A stretch of 64,000 nucleotides of DNA, taken from assembly GCA_033782935.1 (NCBI GenBank), contig JAWQEG010001409.1:40001-104000 (forward strand), read 5' to 3'. The stretch comes from Petrolisthes cinctipes. Its lineage: Eukaryota > Arthropoda > Malacostraca > Decapoda > Porcellanidae. The position numbers were made by a program, and so were the translations under genes. The first letter of the stretch is position 1. Every line of letters starts with the position of its first letter. Below are positions 34,381-44,605 of this stretch, piece by piece. The notes under the pieces were generated by a model. The model did no database searches. It was given only the letters and a program-made list of their open reading frames with translations, and was not told the DNA's origin.

Positions 34381-34543
34381 TTAATGGGGTAGTACAGTGT
34401 TGGTGGTAAATCTGGGGTACCTATTCCTCTAAAACTATTCCAAGCTACATGCCACAATTATTTTTGTTAATCTGGCACTATTTCCTCGTATATTTTGGAG
34501 GAATCAAGGTGCTCCAATGTACCAAAAGTGTCTTACCCCTTAA
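34381..34543. repeat. Variant H-family TTAA hairpin
   Basis: Flanked by TTAA on both sides; matches 33500-33660 in CCAAGCTACATGCCACAATT and TATATTTTGGAGGAATCAAG. Confidence 0.75.
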
Positions 34544-34722
34544 ATTATGGTGATGATACTCTCTTGACAGGATATTGGAAGGCTACTGATGACTCCAAAC
34601 TACTATGCCATAAAACAGATCTATTTTTTATTTATATTAGTAACATTGAGGTTGTCTGTACCTGGCATAGTTTGGAGGAATAAGTATCACTCCAATCCAC
34701 CAACAAGAGAGTTTTGCCTTAA
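34540..34722. repeat. H-family TTAA hairpin in tandem
   Basis: Shares a TTAA with 34381-34543. Contains CTGGCATAGTTTGGAGGAAT and CCAACAAGAGAGTTTTGCC before its right TTAA. Confidence 0.75.
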
Positions 34723-34939
34723 CTGGATTTGTTGAGCTGTTATTTTCTGGCTCATAAGATGCTTAGTTTGTACCATGACAATTCCTGTTTAATATTATAC
34801 AGCCTTCATTCACCAAGTCGTGTCTGGCAAAGTAAACAAGGATGATCCAAGGTGATCCAAGTGGAAGTTTGAGAGACTAATTACTATACAGCGGAGAGAT
34901 CATGATGCCACACCTTCACCCTGAACAGTATCATCATCA

Positions 34940-35071
34940 TCAGGGAGCAGCAGCAGGGGGATGTCCAGAAGGAGGGAGGCAAGTCATACCCATCGGAGCA
35001 GTCTGGGTGGTGGTGCGTTGAGACGGGTTCTGTCGGGGCACAAACTCAGCCGCGTACGGGTTGAGGTTGCT
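34940..35071 (-). CDS. PAIP2: PAIP2 last exon: PAM2 motif
   Basis: Opens exactly at SNLNPYAAEFVPRQN after a CACACAG acceptor and ends PPAAAP then TGA. The leucine, alanine and phenylalanine that contact the MLLE domain are all present. Confidence 0.9.
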   Translation of the reverse strand, partial: SNLNPYAAEFVPRQNPSQRTTTQTAPMGMTCLPPSGHPPAAAP

Positions 35072-36482
35072 CTGTGTGGGGGTTAATTGAATGATCAGCA
35101 GGTGTGTCAAGTCTTGAATAATAATAATAATAATAATAATAATTATTATAAAATATAATAATAATATTACTGCTTACCTTGGCAGCCGTCTCAGGTTTGA
35201 CCACCAGTTTGTTCATACTCTGTGTCAAGTTGGCAGTGCCGTCGTTCCTCAACCTGAAAGGCGTTTTAAATTAATGGTAAAATAGCAGACTAGTTATTTC
35301 TGGGACAAACTATAGACTGTTAACTGTTAACTTTTGGAACTCATTTTACCATACTTAAAGGGAGATTCTTTTGTTGATGAATTGGAAAGTCTCCGAATCC
35401 TCCAAACTATATATACCATGAAACAGATCCTCTATTAGTATCATTGAGGGTGTCTGTTATCTGGTATAGTTAGGAAGAATAGTAGACTTCCTATATACCA
35501 ACAAGAGAATCTCCCCTTAAGGCACTCACTCAATGTTAGAAATTTCTCTTGACCTGAAGAAGCAGTAACATAGCATTGTTAATAAAAGGCTTCTCCTCAA
35601 ATGGTGTTATTCCTTACCAGTTTTTCCAGTCAAATTGGATGTCTAAATATGCAGATGTGAGGATACGGATGTAAACATAAATTTTTTTAAATACAATACT
35701 GGAATTGGATGAGGATATTTGGCACAGTTGCAGACACATGAAACCGACACACTTCCAAAGGGCCCCTTATCAAACATAGAATAGGATGCACCTCTACACA
35801 CAATTCTCACTGATCCTACCCTATGCTCAATGAGGGGCCCCATTTCAGGATGTCTGTATTATATGTCTACAACTGTACATGTGTATTTAGTACGGTACTT
35901 ACTTGTCATGGTAGTATTGGTGGTAGTAGACAGTGTCACGTTCTTCCTCCTCCTGTAACATACCCTCCAGGAACTCCTCCTCGTCATCCCTGAGGTTACT
36001 GGCACACTCCATCACCACCTGTGACACTTCACACAACACCTGGGTAGTACAATCATTACTACATTACAGTTGGCCCTTGATATAAGGTGAGTAAACTTAG
36101 AACACTATCCTTTTAAGGGGGTGCGGGAATAGGGGGACAGGCTTTCTACTCCCCCCAAGCCTGTCCCCCTATTCCCGCACCCCCCCCAAGCCTGTCCTCT
36201 TCTCCCACACCCCCTTAACATAGACTCAGTAAATAGCTTAGTCTGTATGATAATGAACAACAGAAGCCTGGGAGAACATTTGTTTGGTGGGCTTCAATGT
36301 GGGACTGAGTATAAAATGAAGTGGTGGTGGATATAGGCCTACAGTACCTTGCGATCAAATGCCTCCAGGTCCTCCTCAGCCATCCACATGAACTCTGAGA
36401 AGTCTGGCTCGGCATTGGAGGCGGAGGTATTCATGCCGGCGCTGTGTTGACCCCCGGCAGTGTTGTCTCGTGGCAGCCTCAT
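34940..36482 (-). CDS. PAIP2: PAIP2-like poly(A)-binding-protein-interacting protein
   Basis: Four coding exons on the minus strand: 36348-36482, 35903-36039, 35178-35253 and 34940-35071. Phases agree and the sum is 160 codons (159 residues; vertebrate PAIP2 is 127). The N-terminal part DFSEFMWMAEEDLEAFDRKV matches the acidic PAIP2 region (AEYMWM in vertebrates). An acidic stretch EEEFLEGMLQEEEERD corresponds to PAM1. LVVKPETAAKSNLNPYAAEF, continuing VP, is a clear PAM2 motif (LNPxAxEFxP) that binds the MLLE domain of cytoplasmic poly(A)-binding protein. PAIP2 displaces PABP from poly(A) and represses translation. The start ATG lies just inside an exon whose acceptor follows a CA run, so a noncoding 5' exon exists upstream. 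The C-terminal 30 residues after PAM2 are extra. Confidence 0.88.
35110..35165. repeat. AAT/ATT microsatellite in PAIP2 intron 3
   Basis: AAT repeats turn into ATT repeats, an A/T-only palindrome 15 bases from the exon 3 donor. Confidence 0.8.
35355..35520. repeat. H-family TTAA hairpin in PAIP2 intron
   Basis: TTAAAGGGAGATTCTTTTG to AAGAGAATCTCCCCTTAA, TTAA at both ends. Confidence 0.78.
35725..35875. repeat. B-family MITE
   Basis: CAGTTGCAGACACATGAAAC and the complement of GTCTACAACTG are inverted. The centre carries ATAGAATAGGATGC and TGCTCAATGAGGGGCCCC. Matches 41181-41366 and 45367-45503. Confidence 0.7.
35903..36039 (-). CDS. PAIP2: PAIP2 exon 2
   Basis: Encodes VLCEVSQVVMECASNLRDDE and the acidic PAM1-like part, ending DTVYYHQYYHD with a two-base overhang (AA) that becomes lysine with exon 3. 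Acceptor CTACCCAG and donor GTAAGT. Confidence 0.85.
36067..36346. repeat. E-type MITE filling PAIP2 intron 1
   Basis: CAGTTGGCCCTTGATATAAG at one end and GATATAGGCCTACAGTA at the other are inverted. The core AAGCCTGGGAGAACATTTG is shared with other E copies. A G-rich TTAA element is inserted inside. The element takes up nearly the whole 308-base intron and its end lies at the splice donor. Confidence 0.75.
36113..36216. mobile_element. G-rich hairpin element inserted at TTAA
   Basis: TTAAGGGGGTGCGGGAATAG opens and CCCACACCCCCTTAA closes this 104-bp unit. The arms are nearly perfect complements, with GGGGGACAGGCTT pairing with AAGCCTGTCCCCC. The E-type copies at 36513 and 42642 have an uninterrupted TTAA at the corresponding position, giving an empty site. 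Confidence 0.8.
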
Positions 36483-36512
36483 TCTTTCTGTGTGTGTGTG
36501 TGGAATGATATA

Positions 36513-36655
36513 CAGTTGGCCCTCGATATAAGATGATGAAATTAACACATAATATTTAGCACAAAATATTTAGTACATAATATTATATCCTCTTAACACA
36601 GGCCCAGTAGATCCACTAACTTTGGTAATAAAATAATAGGCCCGGGAAAACATTC
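36513..36655. repeat. E-type MITE
   Basis: TA then CAGTTGGCCCTCGATATAAG; contains CTCTTAACACAGGCCCAGTA and CCCGGGAAAACATTCGG. Lies in the 5' noncoding intron of PAIP2, next to a TG run at the acceptor. Confidence 0.7.
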
Positions 36656-36860
36656 GGGTAGTGAAGATGTGTGACGGGTAGTAAAGATGTGTGGTGGGTA
36701 GTAAAGATGTGTGGTGAGTAGTGAAGATGTGTGGTGAGTAGTGAAGATGTGTGGTGTGGTGGGTTGTGAAGATGTGTGATAGGAAGTAGAGATGTGTGGT
36801 AGGTACCATACTGTACCAGTAATAAAGAAGGTAGAGATGTGTGGTAAGTAGTCAATATGT
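36656..36860. repeat. 20-bp GATGTGTGGTG minisatellite
   Basis: About nine degenerate units of AGATGTGTGGTGAGTAGTGA and variants. Antisense frames here read as HTSSLPTT repeats and are not genes. Confidence 0.8.
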
Positions 36861-37111
36861 GTGGTGAATAGTAAAGGTGTATGTTGTAATGTATTAATGT
36901 GCATTGTTATGTTATTAATATTGACATCATTCCCTGTTACAAGCTCAAACAATCAATTCCAGGGTAACTACAGTTTTGTAATACAGAACAGAAAATACTT
37001 TTCTGTCATAACGAAATCTCAGCAATTTACCAAGATAAGGAGAGGAAGAAGTGAGAAGCTAAACATTATTGTAGTCATTCACACAAACACAAGGAAAGAC
37101 AGTTTATTAAT

Positions 37112-37720
37112 ATGGCCTCAAATGTTCCATCAGTCCCCTCAGAGGGTTTGAATGGCCCAAATTCCATGTACATTAAACTCATCGCTGCTGATGGCCACGA
37201 GTTCATTGTGAAAAGGAATCTAGCATACTACGCCAAGACTGTGAAGGACATGCTCGAGTCTGGCCCCGTACAAGTCAAAGAAGATGAACCCAGCGTAGTC
37301 CATCTAAAAAAGATCCCGTAAGTAAGGGTGTATTGTATTGGCAGAGATTGACAGTGCATACATGTACAGTCATGCCCAATAATACTGCTACACCTTTGGA
37401 TGTAAACAGCTTGAAAAATAATGCCAAACTATATCTGTTGGTTGATGTAATATTGGTGCTTTTATATTCATTTGGTGCAAAACTTTTGTTTGTGACAAAA
37501 CACTACAATATAAACATTCTAGTTGGATAATAAAAACTATATAACATATAACTTATGTGCAATTCTCTCTTTTCCCAGATCTAATGCCCTGATTGTAGTG
37601 TGCAGTTACTTTGCCTACAAGCACATTTACATCAACGCCAACACAATGATACCAGACTTTCCCATTGCACTAAGAGATTCACTGGATGTGTTCATGGCTG
37701 CTGACTTCCTGAGGTGTTAA
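37112..37720 (+). CDS. Divergent elongin C paralogue
   Basis: Two exons, 37112-37317 and 37579-37720, give 115 residues. The intron splits the same proline codon (CC/A) as in the elongin C gene at 25446, and the second exon has the same length (142 bases). Conserved parts are [26 protein letters not shown] and the end MAADFLRC. The middle is much changed (LAYYAKTVKDMLESGPVQV). In human numbering the BC-box pocket residues Y76, F93, F109 and C112 are kept and L103 is valine, so receptor binding is plausible. Splice sites and frame are intact, which argues against a pseudogene. It is a DNA-level duplicate, not a retrocopy, because the intron is retained. AATAAA at 38027-38032 is a likely polyadenylation signal. 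I infer a specialised, perhaps tissue-restricted, elongin C. Confidence 0.87.
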
Positions 37721-38026
37721 ATGACCAGTGTTCAAAAGGACCACTTCACATGATAATTTTCAACAGCCATCCATTAAGACATTGTATACATGAAATATTG
37801 ATAAGCCATCCATTTAGCACTAACTTATAGTATTAAACATTTCTCATTACAACACAGGCCTAGTTCATCACTGTGTACAGAAATGCAGCATCCTGTTGTC
37901 TTATATTCTTATCCTTGAGCTGCACATCATACTAGACTACTGTATTCTGTTAATACCTAGGATGGAAAACTATAAGTGGGGCTGACTTTATTTTCTGTGA
38001 ATATTAGTTATCCCCCACAGGGCTAG

Positions 38027-38032
38027 AATAAA
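38027..38032 (+). terminator. Polyadenylation signal of elongin C paralogue
   Basis: AATAAA about 310 bases after the stop codon. Confidence 0.5.
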
Positions 38033-38039
38033 GATTGTT

Positions 38040-38522
38040 GTAGGATCTGGTCACTTTCTAGTGGATTTGACGAGATCTGCCCACATGGATTAAAAATCCA
38101 CGTGAGGTGTACTGCAACCTGAGGCCTTTTTTTTTTTCCACTGCTGTGTGGACCGCCAGCACACGGGGGTGCATTTCCCTTTGCATGCAGCAGTGTAAAC
38201 TCCCTCCCCCTTATGGTCCCTTCAGGGCTGGTCTCATGGAAGGTACGGCCCCACTTGTAGCTCTTGTGGTAACGTGGACTTGGGCCCACAGCACTGGCTA
38301 TGAGATCAAAGCCTTCCCCCCAATCTCCCTGGTGGTCGGAGGCCCCCAGACTCCCTGGTCCAGTAAGCTCTGGTCCCATTTCCTTGGGATGTGCTTCGGT
38401 AGCCCAGGCATATAGGGCCAGCCCCTCCTTTATTTTAATTTGTTTTTTCACTGCGACCAGAGTGTACCAGGGGTCTGTGGGGCAGGAGGCCATTCTGCCC
38501 CGGGTGAACATCAACAACAACA
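38040..38522. repeat. GC-rich interspersed repeat, possibly SINE
   Basis: A 480-bp block far richer in GC than its surroundings, with a T11 tract near 38128 and an AAC repeat at its right end. On the minus strand it stays open for 166 codons without a recognisable domain. Composition, sharp edges and the simple tail suggest a retroposed repeat. Confidence 0.5.
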
Positions 38523-38837
38523 ACTATAATTTATAATGTAACGTTAACCTAACCTAATGGTTTTATTTTCTTTATAGAAATATATAAATAAAACTGCAAA
38601 TTTTATGCACAGTATTATCATTTCAATTATCTTTATACCTTCAATATAAGTAGCTCCTCTTCTATTCAGGACAAATAAATTGAGAACGCATTATGGGAAA
38701 ACCAAGAACTGAAGATTGAATACAAAACTCAGAATAGTTGTGTCACATAATTATGAAAAACACAACTCACTCCCACCTTTTTTTTTATAATCCATCATTC
38801 TCTGTAATTATCTGTTTTGACCCCCACCCCCATGTTT

Positions 38838-38925
38838 GACCCAATTAGGTCACAGTAGTCTGCCCTGGTCCACATTAGATTTGGCTAGGTTAGGTCAGAT
38901 CAAGTCAGGCTAATTTTAAAACATA
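38838..38925. repeat. Family A MITE fragment
   Basis: GGTCACAGTAGTCTGCCCTG and GGCTAGGTTAGGTCAGATCA match the interior of the copies at 5526 and 20063. Confidence 0.6.
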
Positions 38926-40673
38926 TAAATACTATTGAATGCATTATTTACTTGCTTTATTCCTCCATCCAGTATTTGGTGGTGGTGGTGGGGGATCAAA
39001 CATGGTCATAATACACTGCTACCTTCTCATTTCACAAAATTAAAACAGGAAATAATGAATTATCTAAAAAAAAAGTTGGAAAAAATTGTGGTCTCCATTT
39101 CTGAGGCTCAACTTGAAGAATACAGACTTCACAAGTAACTTAAAACCATATTATTAAGCTATTTATAACATGTGAAGCTGGAGACACAAACCAATTTAAC
39201 ACCGACCTCCTTCCGGGATTATTATTACCCAATATAACTATCTATAACTTCTTGTTGACCTTCCAAAATTAGAAAGTAGACCTTCGTATTTATTTCACAA
39301 CTAAGGATAGTAAACGGAATTCTTGCCTTTAGTCCTTACCTTCCTTCAAAATATATAAAAATGATAATACCAACCCCGAGTAGGTATATATTGTTGTTGA
39401 CCTTCCAAAGCAGCTGTTAAAAGTGAGAGTCTGTGTCTGTGTGTGTGTGTGTGTGTCCCTTCCTCATTGCCAACACGAGTAGTACTTAAACACTATTTCA
39501 TATCCCTATTTCCCAGTCTACGTTATATATATTATTACTCACGGGTAGCTACTCACCTTAATTAACCCCAGAGAGCAATAGTTTACGATGGGGAGAATGG
39601 GAATGTGGAGAACTTACCGTGAAAATATAAGAGACGCAATAATGACACCTTGAGTAATGGCGTGTGTTGTTGTTGTCCTCCAGTTGGGCCATTACGGTAC
39701 TATTATCTTTTCGAAATTTGGCAAAGGAATCATATCGTTTTTCTTGTCTTACAAATAATTGTTAACTAAATATGATGGCTCTTCACTAATATAGATGCTA
39801 AAATGATGTGAAAGTAACCTTTAAAATAAGTAATCAAAGGAATTATAATTTTTTTATTCTCATTGGGGTGTCAATTGTCAACTAAACTTGACCACTCTTG
39901 ACTAATGTAATTACTACAACGATTAATTCATTTAATATAAGGCGCATACAATGAACAATATCCGCTATTTTATAAGAACGAAAGGTTGCCAACCCGAGTG
40001 TTATGCCTAGCCGAATATGTTCATTTATATAAGTACCAAATAAATATCAATAATTACACAATAACTTGGAGCCATAATAACAAAATTTCGAGTATCTATA
40101 ATCAATATAAAATAAAGTAATATTTCATATTTTCATGCCGAGCAGCTACCACACTTTACTGAACGTACACGGCTGTTGTTTTCTTGGACAGTTTAATATA
40201 AAAGCAGAGAATAATTATGTTGAATGATACACACGATATATCTGAACCTTCTAGCAACAGTTTGCTGTTAGTCAGAAGTAAAAATGAATGCTATCCAAAC
40301 TTAGCCAAACAGGTCATGACCGTCGTGTATAAAATTATGGTACTCGGGTTAGAGCAGAGAGCTATTCCCCTCCACCCTCCCTCTATACGAATAATGGAAT
40401 GGTATCCGGATTATCGAACTAATCCTAAAGTACTAAGTAGATAGTGCTAAGCGAACATCCTACTGTACCAACTAATAAATTTCTTTGTGCTTATCAGAGA
40501 AAAGTGGACTAGAATTCACTTGTTGTTTAGTCTCACAAGAAGTGGGTCAACAAACTTTATTTGTTTCGTAAAATCTTATAATGATCTTATGATGAAAATA
40601 GTCTACATAAAGCATGAAACCCCTTCAAACTGGACCATTTATATAGCACCACTTGTCAATATATGCTAATGTA
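38926..40673. other. No coding exon recognised; possible PAIP2 5' exon
   Basis: A GT microsatellite sits at 39433-39457. On the minus strand a TTTTCACG/GTAAGT donor near 39618, close to GC-richer DNA, could end a noncoding first exon of PAIP2, which would place the elongin C paralogue inside a PAIP2 intron. The 40217-40444 plus-strand frame (75 codons) is unrecognised. Confidence 0.3.
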
Positions 40674-40753
40674 CAGTTGCCAGCACTTATAGATGATACA
40701 GTAGCGTTGTCAGTCCCATCTTCTCCTGTACCAGTTATAAGTGCTGGCAATTG
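40674..40753. repeat. 80-bp TA-flanked MITE
   Basis: CAGTTGCCAGCACTTATA and the complement of TATAAGTGCTGGCAATTG differ at one base and are flanked by TA. Confidence 0.8.
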
Positions 40754-41180
40754 TACATGAAAGAACAATATAACTCTAGTCTACTGAGCCTAGGCTACCC
40801 TTATAAGACTGAAAAGTAAACAGAGATGATAAAAAGAAATAACTGTGCATAAACTAAACCGGGAGGAGGAATATCATTAACATACGATACAGGAAGGACT
40901 CCTGTACAGAGAAAACCAAACAAGTAAACACACAGTAAATTTGAACTAAGGGTACGTGGTATTCTTAAGCTACTTTGAGGAAACAAGCACTTTGTTGGTA
41001 AATTCGTACTAAAAAGTAATGGGAATTGAGCGAGAAAGAGATCTTTTCCTTGAAGTATACTATAGTAGATTAATAATACCACCCTAAAACTCAAGGTGCA
41101 CTCAAATAAAGACATGAACATCACATCAAAATCTAATTAGTGAAGAAAAATTAAATCTGGGAAGCTCAGGAAATGGAGTA

Positions 41181-41366
41181 CAGTTGTGGACATATGAAAC
41201 GGAAACACCTGAAATGGGGGCTCCTCATTAAGTACAGGGTAGGATGAGAATTTGAGTGTGTGTGTGTGTAGCATAGGGAAGGATGAGATGTGTGTAGAGG
41301 CGCATCCTATTCTATGCTCAATGAGGTGCTCGTTTGAAGTGTGTCTGTTTCATTTGTCTGGAACTG
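41181..41366. repeat. B-family TA-flanked MITE
   Basis: CAGTTGTGGACATATGAAAC and the complement of GTCTGGAACTG with TA on each side; contains a short GT run. Confidence 0.75.
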
Positions 41367-41399
41367 TACCTGTGCTGTATAAGGAATGAAGCTGGGACA

Positions 41400-41571
41400 T
41401 TAAGGGGATATTTTTTTGATGATGAATTGTAAGGCCTCTGATGTCTCCAACCTATGCAATGAAACAGATCCCCTATTAGTACATTTGAGGGTGTCTGTTT
41501 TCTGGTATACTGTACATAGTAAGGAGGAATCAGTAAACTTCCATTTCACTAACAAGAGAATCTCCTCTTAA
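41400..41571. repeat. H-family TTAA hairpin
   Basis: TTAAGGGGATATTTTTTTG to CAAGAGAATCTCCTCTTAA, with TTAA at both ends. Confidence 0.78.
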
Positions 41572-41882
41572 GTACACAACATGTCGGTACAATAGATAGT
41601 TTTAGTAAACTTCATAATCTGTATATTAACATAAGTTGGGTAAATGATGATGGACTGTAAGTGTCACTCTGTTTACTGCAACATGGTGTACAGTATAATA
41701 TATAACTTTACAATACATTACTCCAGTCAGCAGGGGACTTCTGGATATAAACATAAATTATTCATTTTACCAAAAGTCTTTTAAAACAATGAGACATACT
41801 GTTTTATTAAAATATAAGTGAGACACTCATTTAGTATATTGAAGTACAGTGCACAGAAACTACATTACCAACCAACACTGTA

Positions 41883-42122
41883 CAGTCATGTTCAAAAGAT
41901 CTGTTGCCTCTTTGGTATGTTGGTAAACTTTTGAGAATAATGTTGTCATATACGATGTGTACAGTAACTGTTTCTTCTCATCAATATATTTTCATGGTTT
42001 ACAGTCAAAACAGAAGAAACAGTTAATTTCATCACATTCACGACAACATACATATTCTCATAACTCACCATCGTACCAAAGAGGCAACAGAACTTTAGAC
42101 CAGCAGCCTGCTGGCAGGACTG
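41883..42122. repeat. TA-flanked palindromic MITE, 240 bp
   Basis: CAGTCATG and CAGTCCTG ends, with CTGTTGCCTCTTTGGTA pairing exactly with TACCAAAGAGGCAACAG further in. Confidence 0.75.
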
Positions 42123-42224
42123 TACAGTTCTATTTAGCTGCTTTTAAAAGGGTAAGATGATTTCAACAAACTGAAGGCTACTAATTCCTCCATATACTGT
42201 AATGTCACCACACAGATCACTTTT

Positions 42225-42350
42225 AGATTCCATTTTATTAACCTGGCAAAATGCATTGGCTCCCTCATTTCATTTCCTCATCCTTTTGGTAATTGTAAGG
42301 CAATCCAAGACAAATTATGACACCAAATATTTACATAATTTTTGGTCGAT
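42225..42350. repeat. F-family repeat
   Basis: CCTGGCAAAATGCATTGGCT then GTAAGGCAATCCAAGACAAA. Related blocks occur at 43938-44137, 46440-46575 and 56385-56475. Confidence 0.55.
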
Positions 42351-42641
42351 AAATATCTGTAATTTATAAAGGCTGGAATGAATGCAAAATGTGATAGCCA
42401 GTCATATTTCTGAGAAGAGAATCAGTGTATTTTCACCAAGATTTTAAAAATAAGTAATAAAAATACGGACATAGATTTGTGTACAATAGTCTGTTAACTT
42501 GACATAGTTATAGGATTCAATAGCATCCAGCTGGCTGACAGCATTTTACCCTCACCTTATTGAACAGTCAAGTACATTACTGTTTATGGTAATTTACTCA
42601 AAAGTTGTGGAGTCCAAGTCGAGCATTCATCTATTTAAATA

Positions 42642-42841
42642 CAGTAGACCCTCAATATAAAATAAATAAATACTGTACTTGAATCCATCACTTCACCACT
42701 TACACTCAGGCCCTCATTGAAGACCAACAAATGTTTCTCCAGGCTTCAGTTATCCATTACCATATAGACTAAGTGATTTACTGAGCCTGTGTTAAAAGGA
42801 TAAGAGCTAAATTCATTCATCGTATATTGAGGGCCTACTAT
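42642..42841. repeat. E-type MITE, complete
   Basis: CAGTAGACCCTCAATATA and the complement of TATATTGAGGGCCTACTA are inverted. The uninterrupted TGAGCCTGTGTTAAAAGGAT inside is the empty-site counterpart of the insertion at 36113. Confidence 0.75.
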
Positions 42842-43182
42842 ATTTGGGTGGAGTCGGTCTGGGAAATATTTTTTTACCGACTCCACAACAATGGTTTTAC
42901 TTTTGTTCAGCTTTTCGTTCTAGGTCAAACACTAACATCACCACACTACTCACTTCAACACTAAATTATATCATTCATTGTTTTCCCTTCAAATGTTAAA
43001 ACTACAATACCTGCTTCATTACATTATATTAAGTACCTCTTACTATTGCATACCGGTACTTGGTCAACTACAGTCATATAATTATAAGCTCTGCACTATA
43101 CTTGGTGAAAATCTCCAACTTCTTAGATAATTATCATCCTTGAAGTTTTTCCCATTACCTGTACTGTAGTACTATACATGTA

Positions 43183-43346
43183 CTGTTGCCGTCTAAAGTT
43201 GTGTCAGCTCTCTGATATGGTAAAATTTTATATTAATGTTTTCGTGTATGAGACGTGATTGTTTTGTCTGACTGAGTAATTTTCGTGGTTTACAGTCAAA
43301 CCAAAGAAACAAAGACGTCTCATGACACAACTTAATACCGCAACTG
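43183..43346. repeat. TA-flanked palindromic MITE
   Basis: CTGTTGCCGTCTAAAGTTGT and the complement of CTTAATACCGCAACTG, with inner GTGTATGAGACGTGA pairing with GACGTCTCATGACAC. Confidence 0.7.
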
Positions 43347-43719
43347 TACTGTACTAGAAATCTAATGCCTTTGGGATAATAATTGCACAGTATAATAATA
43401 ATGATAATATCTTCCCCCACACCAGTCTATCCTCTACAAGGTTTCCTGCACTACAATACAATATTATAGATAATACAAGTACAGTACCAGGCCATACAGG
43501 GCATTTGGTACTACATACTGTATGATGTTACAAGAATTCCTGTCCTACATCTATAGCCTATTGTTCATTCTGACAACCACAGTCAATCTCTGCATCAGAT
43601 TACTGTACTACTCATATATATCTACTGGTGGTGTTACTGTCGATATTAAGGAGTGTTCTGCACCTTCCATCACTGTTTTAAGTGTTATTATTGTTGGCAA
43701 AATGTAGGACACAGATACC

Positions 43720-43885
43720 TCCGAACTAACTACAACAAAATAGACTCCCTCAGCATATGCAGTTTTCTAGCTCAGTTTGGAGAAATCAATAGCCTCCAAT
43801 TCACTGACAACATTACAGGGCTCCGTATGGAGATCATCTGTTGTCAGCAAACTTGGAGGACTACTGATTATGCTATACACCAGAT
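43720..43885. repeat. Decayed H-family hairpin
   Basis: GCTCAGTTTGGAGAAATCAA and AGCAAACTTGGAGGACTACT keep the core spacing. Confidence 0.45.
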
Positions 43886-43937
43886 CTGCCACTCGTATAC
43901 TGAGGTAATATAGTGCGCTTTTTTTATATATATATAT

Positions 43938-44137
43938 CCTGGCGAAACTGCACCGATTCCCTTCTAAGTATAGTAAAACAACACCAGATACACATTTTGC
44001 ATACATTCAAATGTTTTCAAGTTGCAGACGATAAGTGATGAGCTGTGCAAGTTGTGGTTTAATGTCTTTGATTGTACATGAACAGAAAAAGCCATAAAAT
44101 TAAATGAGGGAGCCGATACAGTTTTGTCAGGTTAAAG
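43938..44137. repeat. F-family MITE with inverted ends
   Basis: CCTGGCGAAACTGCACCGAT pairs with ATACAGTTTTGTCAGG preceded by GGAGCCG, giving 23-bp imperfect inverted ends. Confidence 0.65.
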
Positions 44138-44214
44138 AAAGTGGATTATTGTTGTGTGTGTAATACTTGAAAGAGAAACCTTCTTGTCAGGGTCCCATAT
44201 TAGAGTTACTGGTA

Positions 44215-44384
44215 CTGGTAAGGGTGTAATACAGTGTTTAGCAAATCTGGAACAACTGATTCTGCCATGCTATTCCAAGAGACAGGTCACCTTCATTTAC
44301 TTTATTTGGTCTGTTTCTTTGCACAGTTTGGTTGAATCAGAAGGCTTCAGTTTACCACAGGTATATTATTCCATCCTTTAAGAG
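44215..44384. repeat. Variant H-family hairpin
   Basis: GCTATTCCAAGAGACAGGTC and TGCACAGTTTGGTTGAATCA; variant type as at 33500. Confidence 0.6.
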
Positions 44385-44471
44385 CTGCCATTATATATTT
44401 CAATACAGTAACATCCTCTTCACTTACTTAAATCAAACCATGGCTCTCTCACTCTCTTTCAGTGTCGTAGT

Positions 44472-44605
44472 CGAGAACATTTCATTGGTGGTGTGGGCGA
44501 TGATGTGGTACCATTATAATGGCTGTGTAGTGTGCCTATGGATTAGTCATATCAGTACCACACCATCCTCTACACCACCGATGTTCATACCTACGGCCCT
44601 TAGTA
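44472..44605. repeat. D-family MITE
   Basis: GGTGGTGTGGGCGATGATGT pairs with CACACCATCCTCTACACCAC. Confidence 0.7.

Noticed and set aside
36593..36952. Histidine/threonine-rich minus-strand frame
   Set aside because: Translation of the 20-bp GATGTGTGGTG minisatellite.
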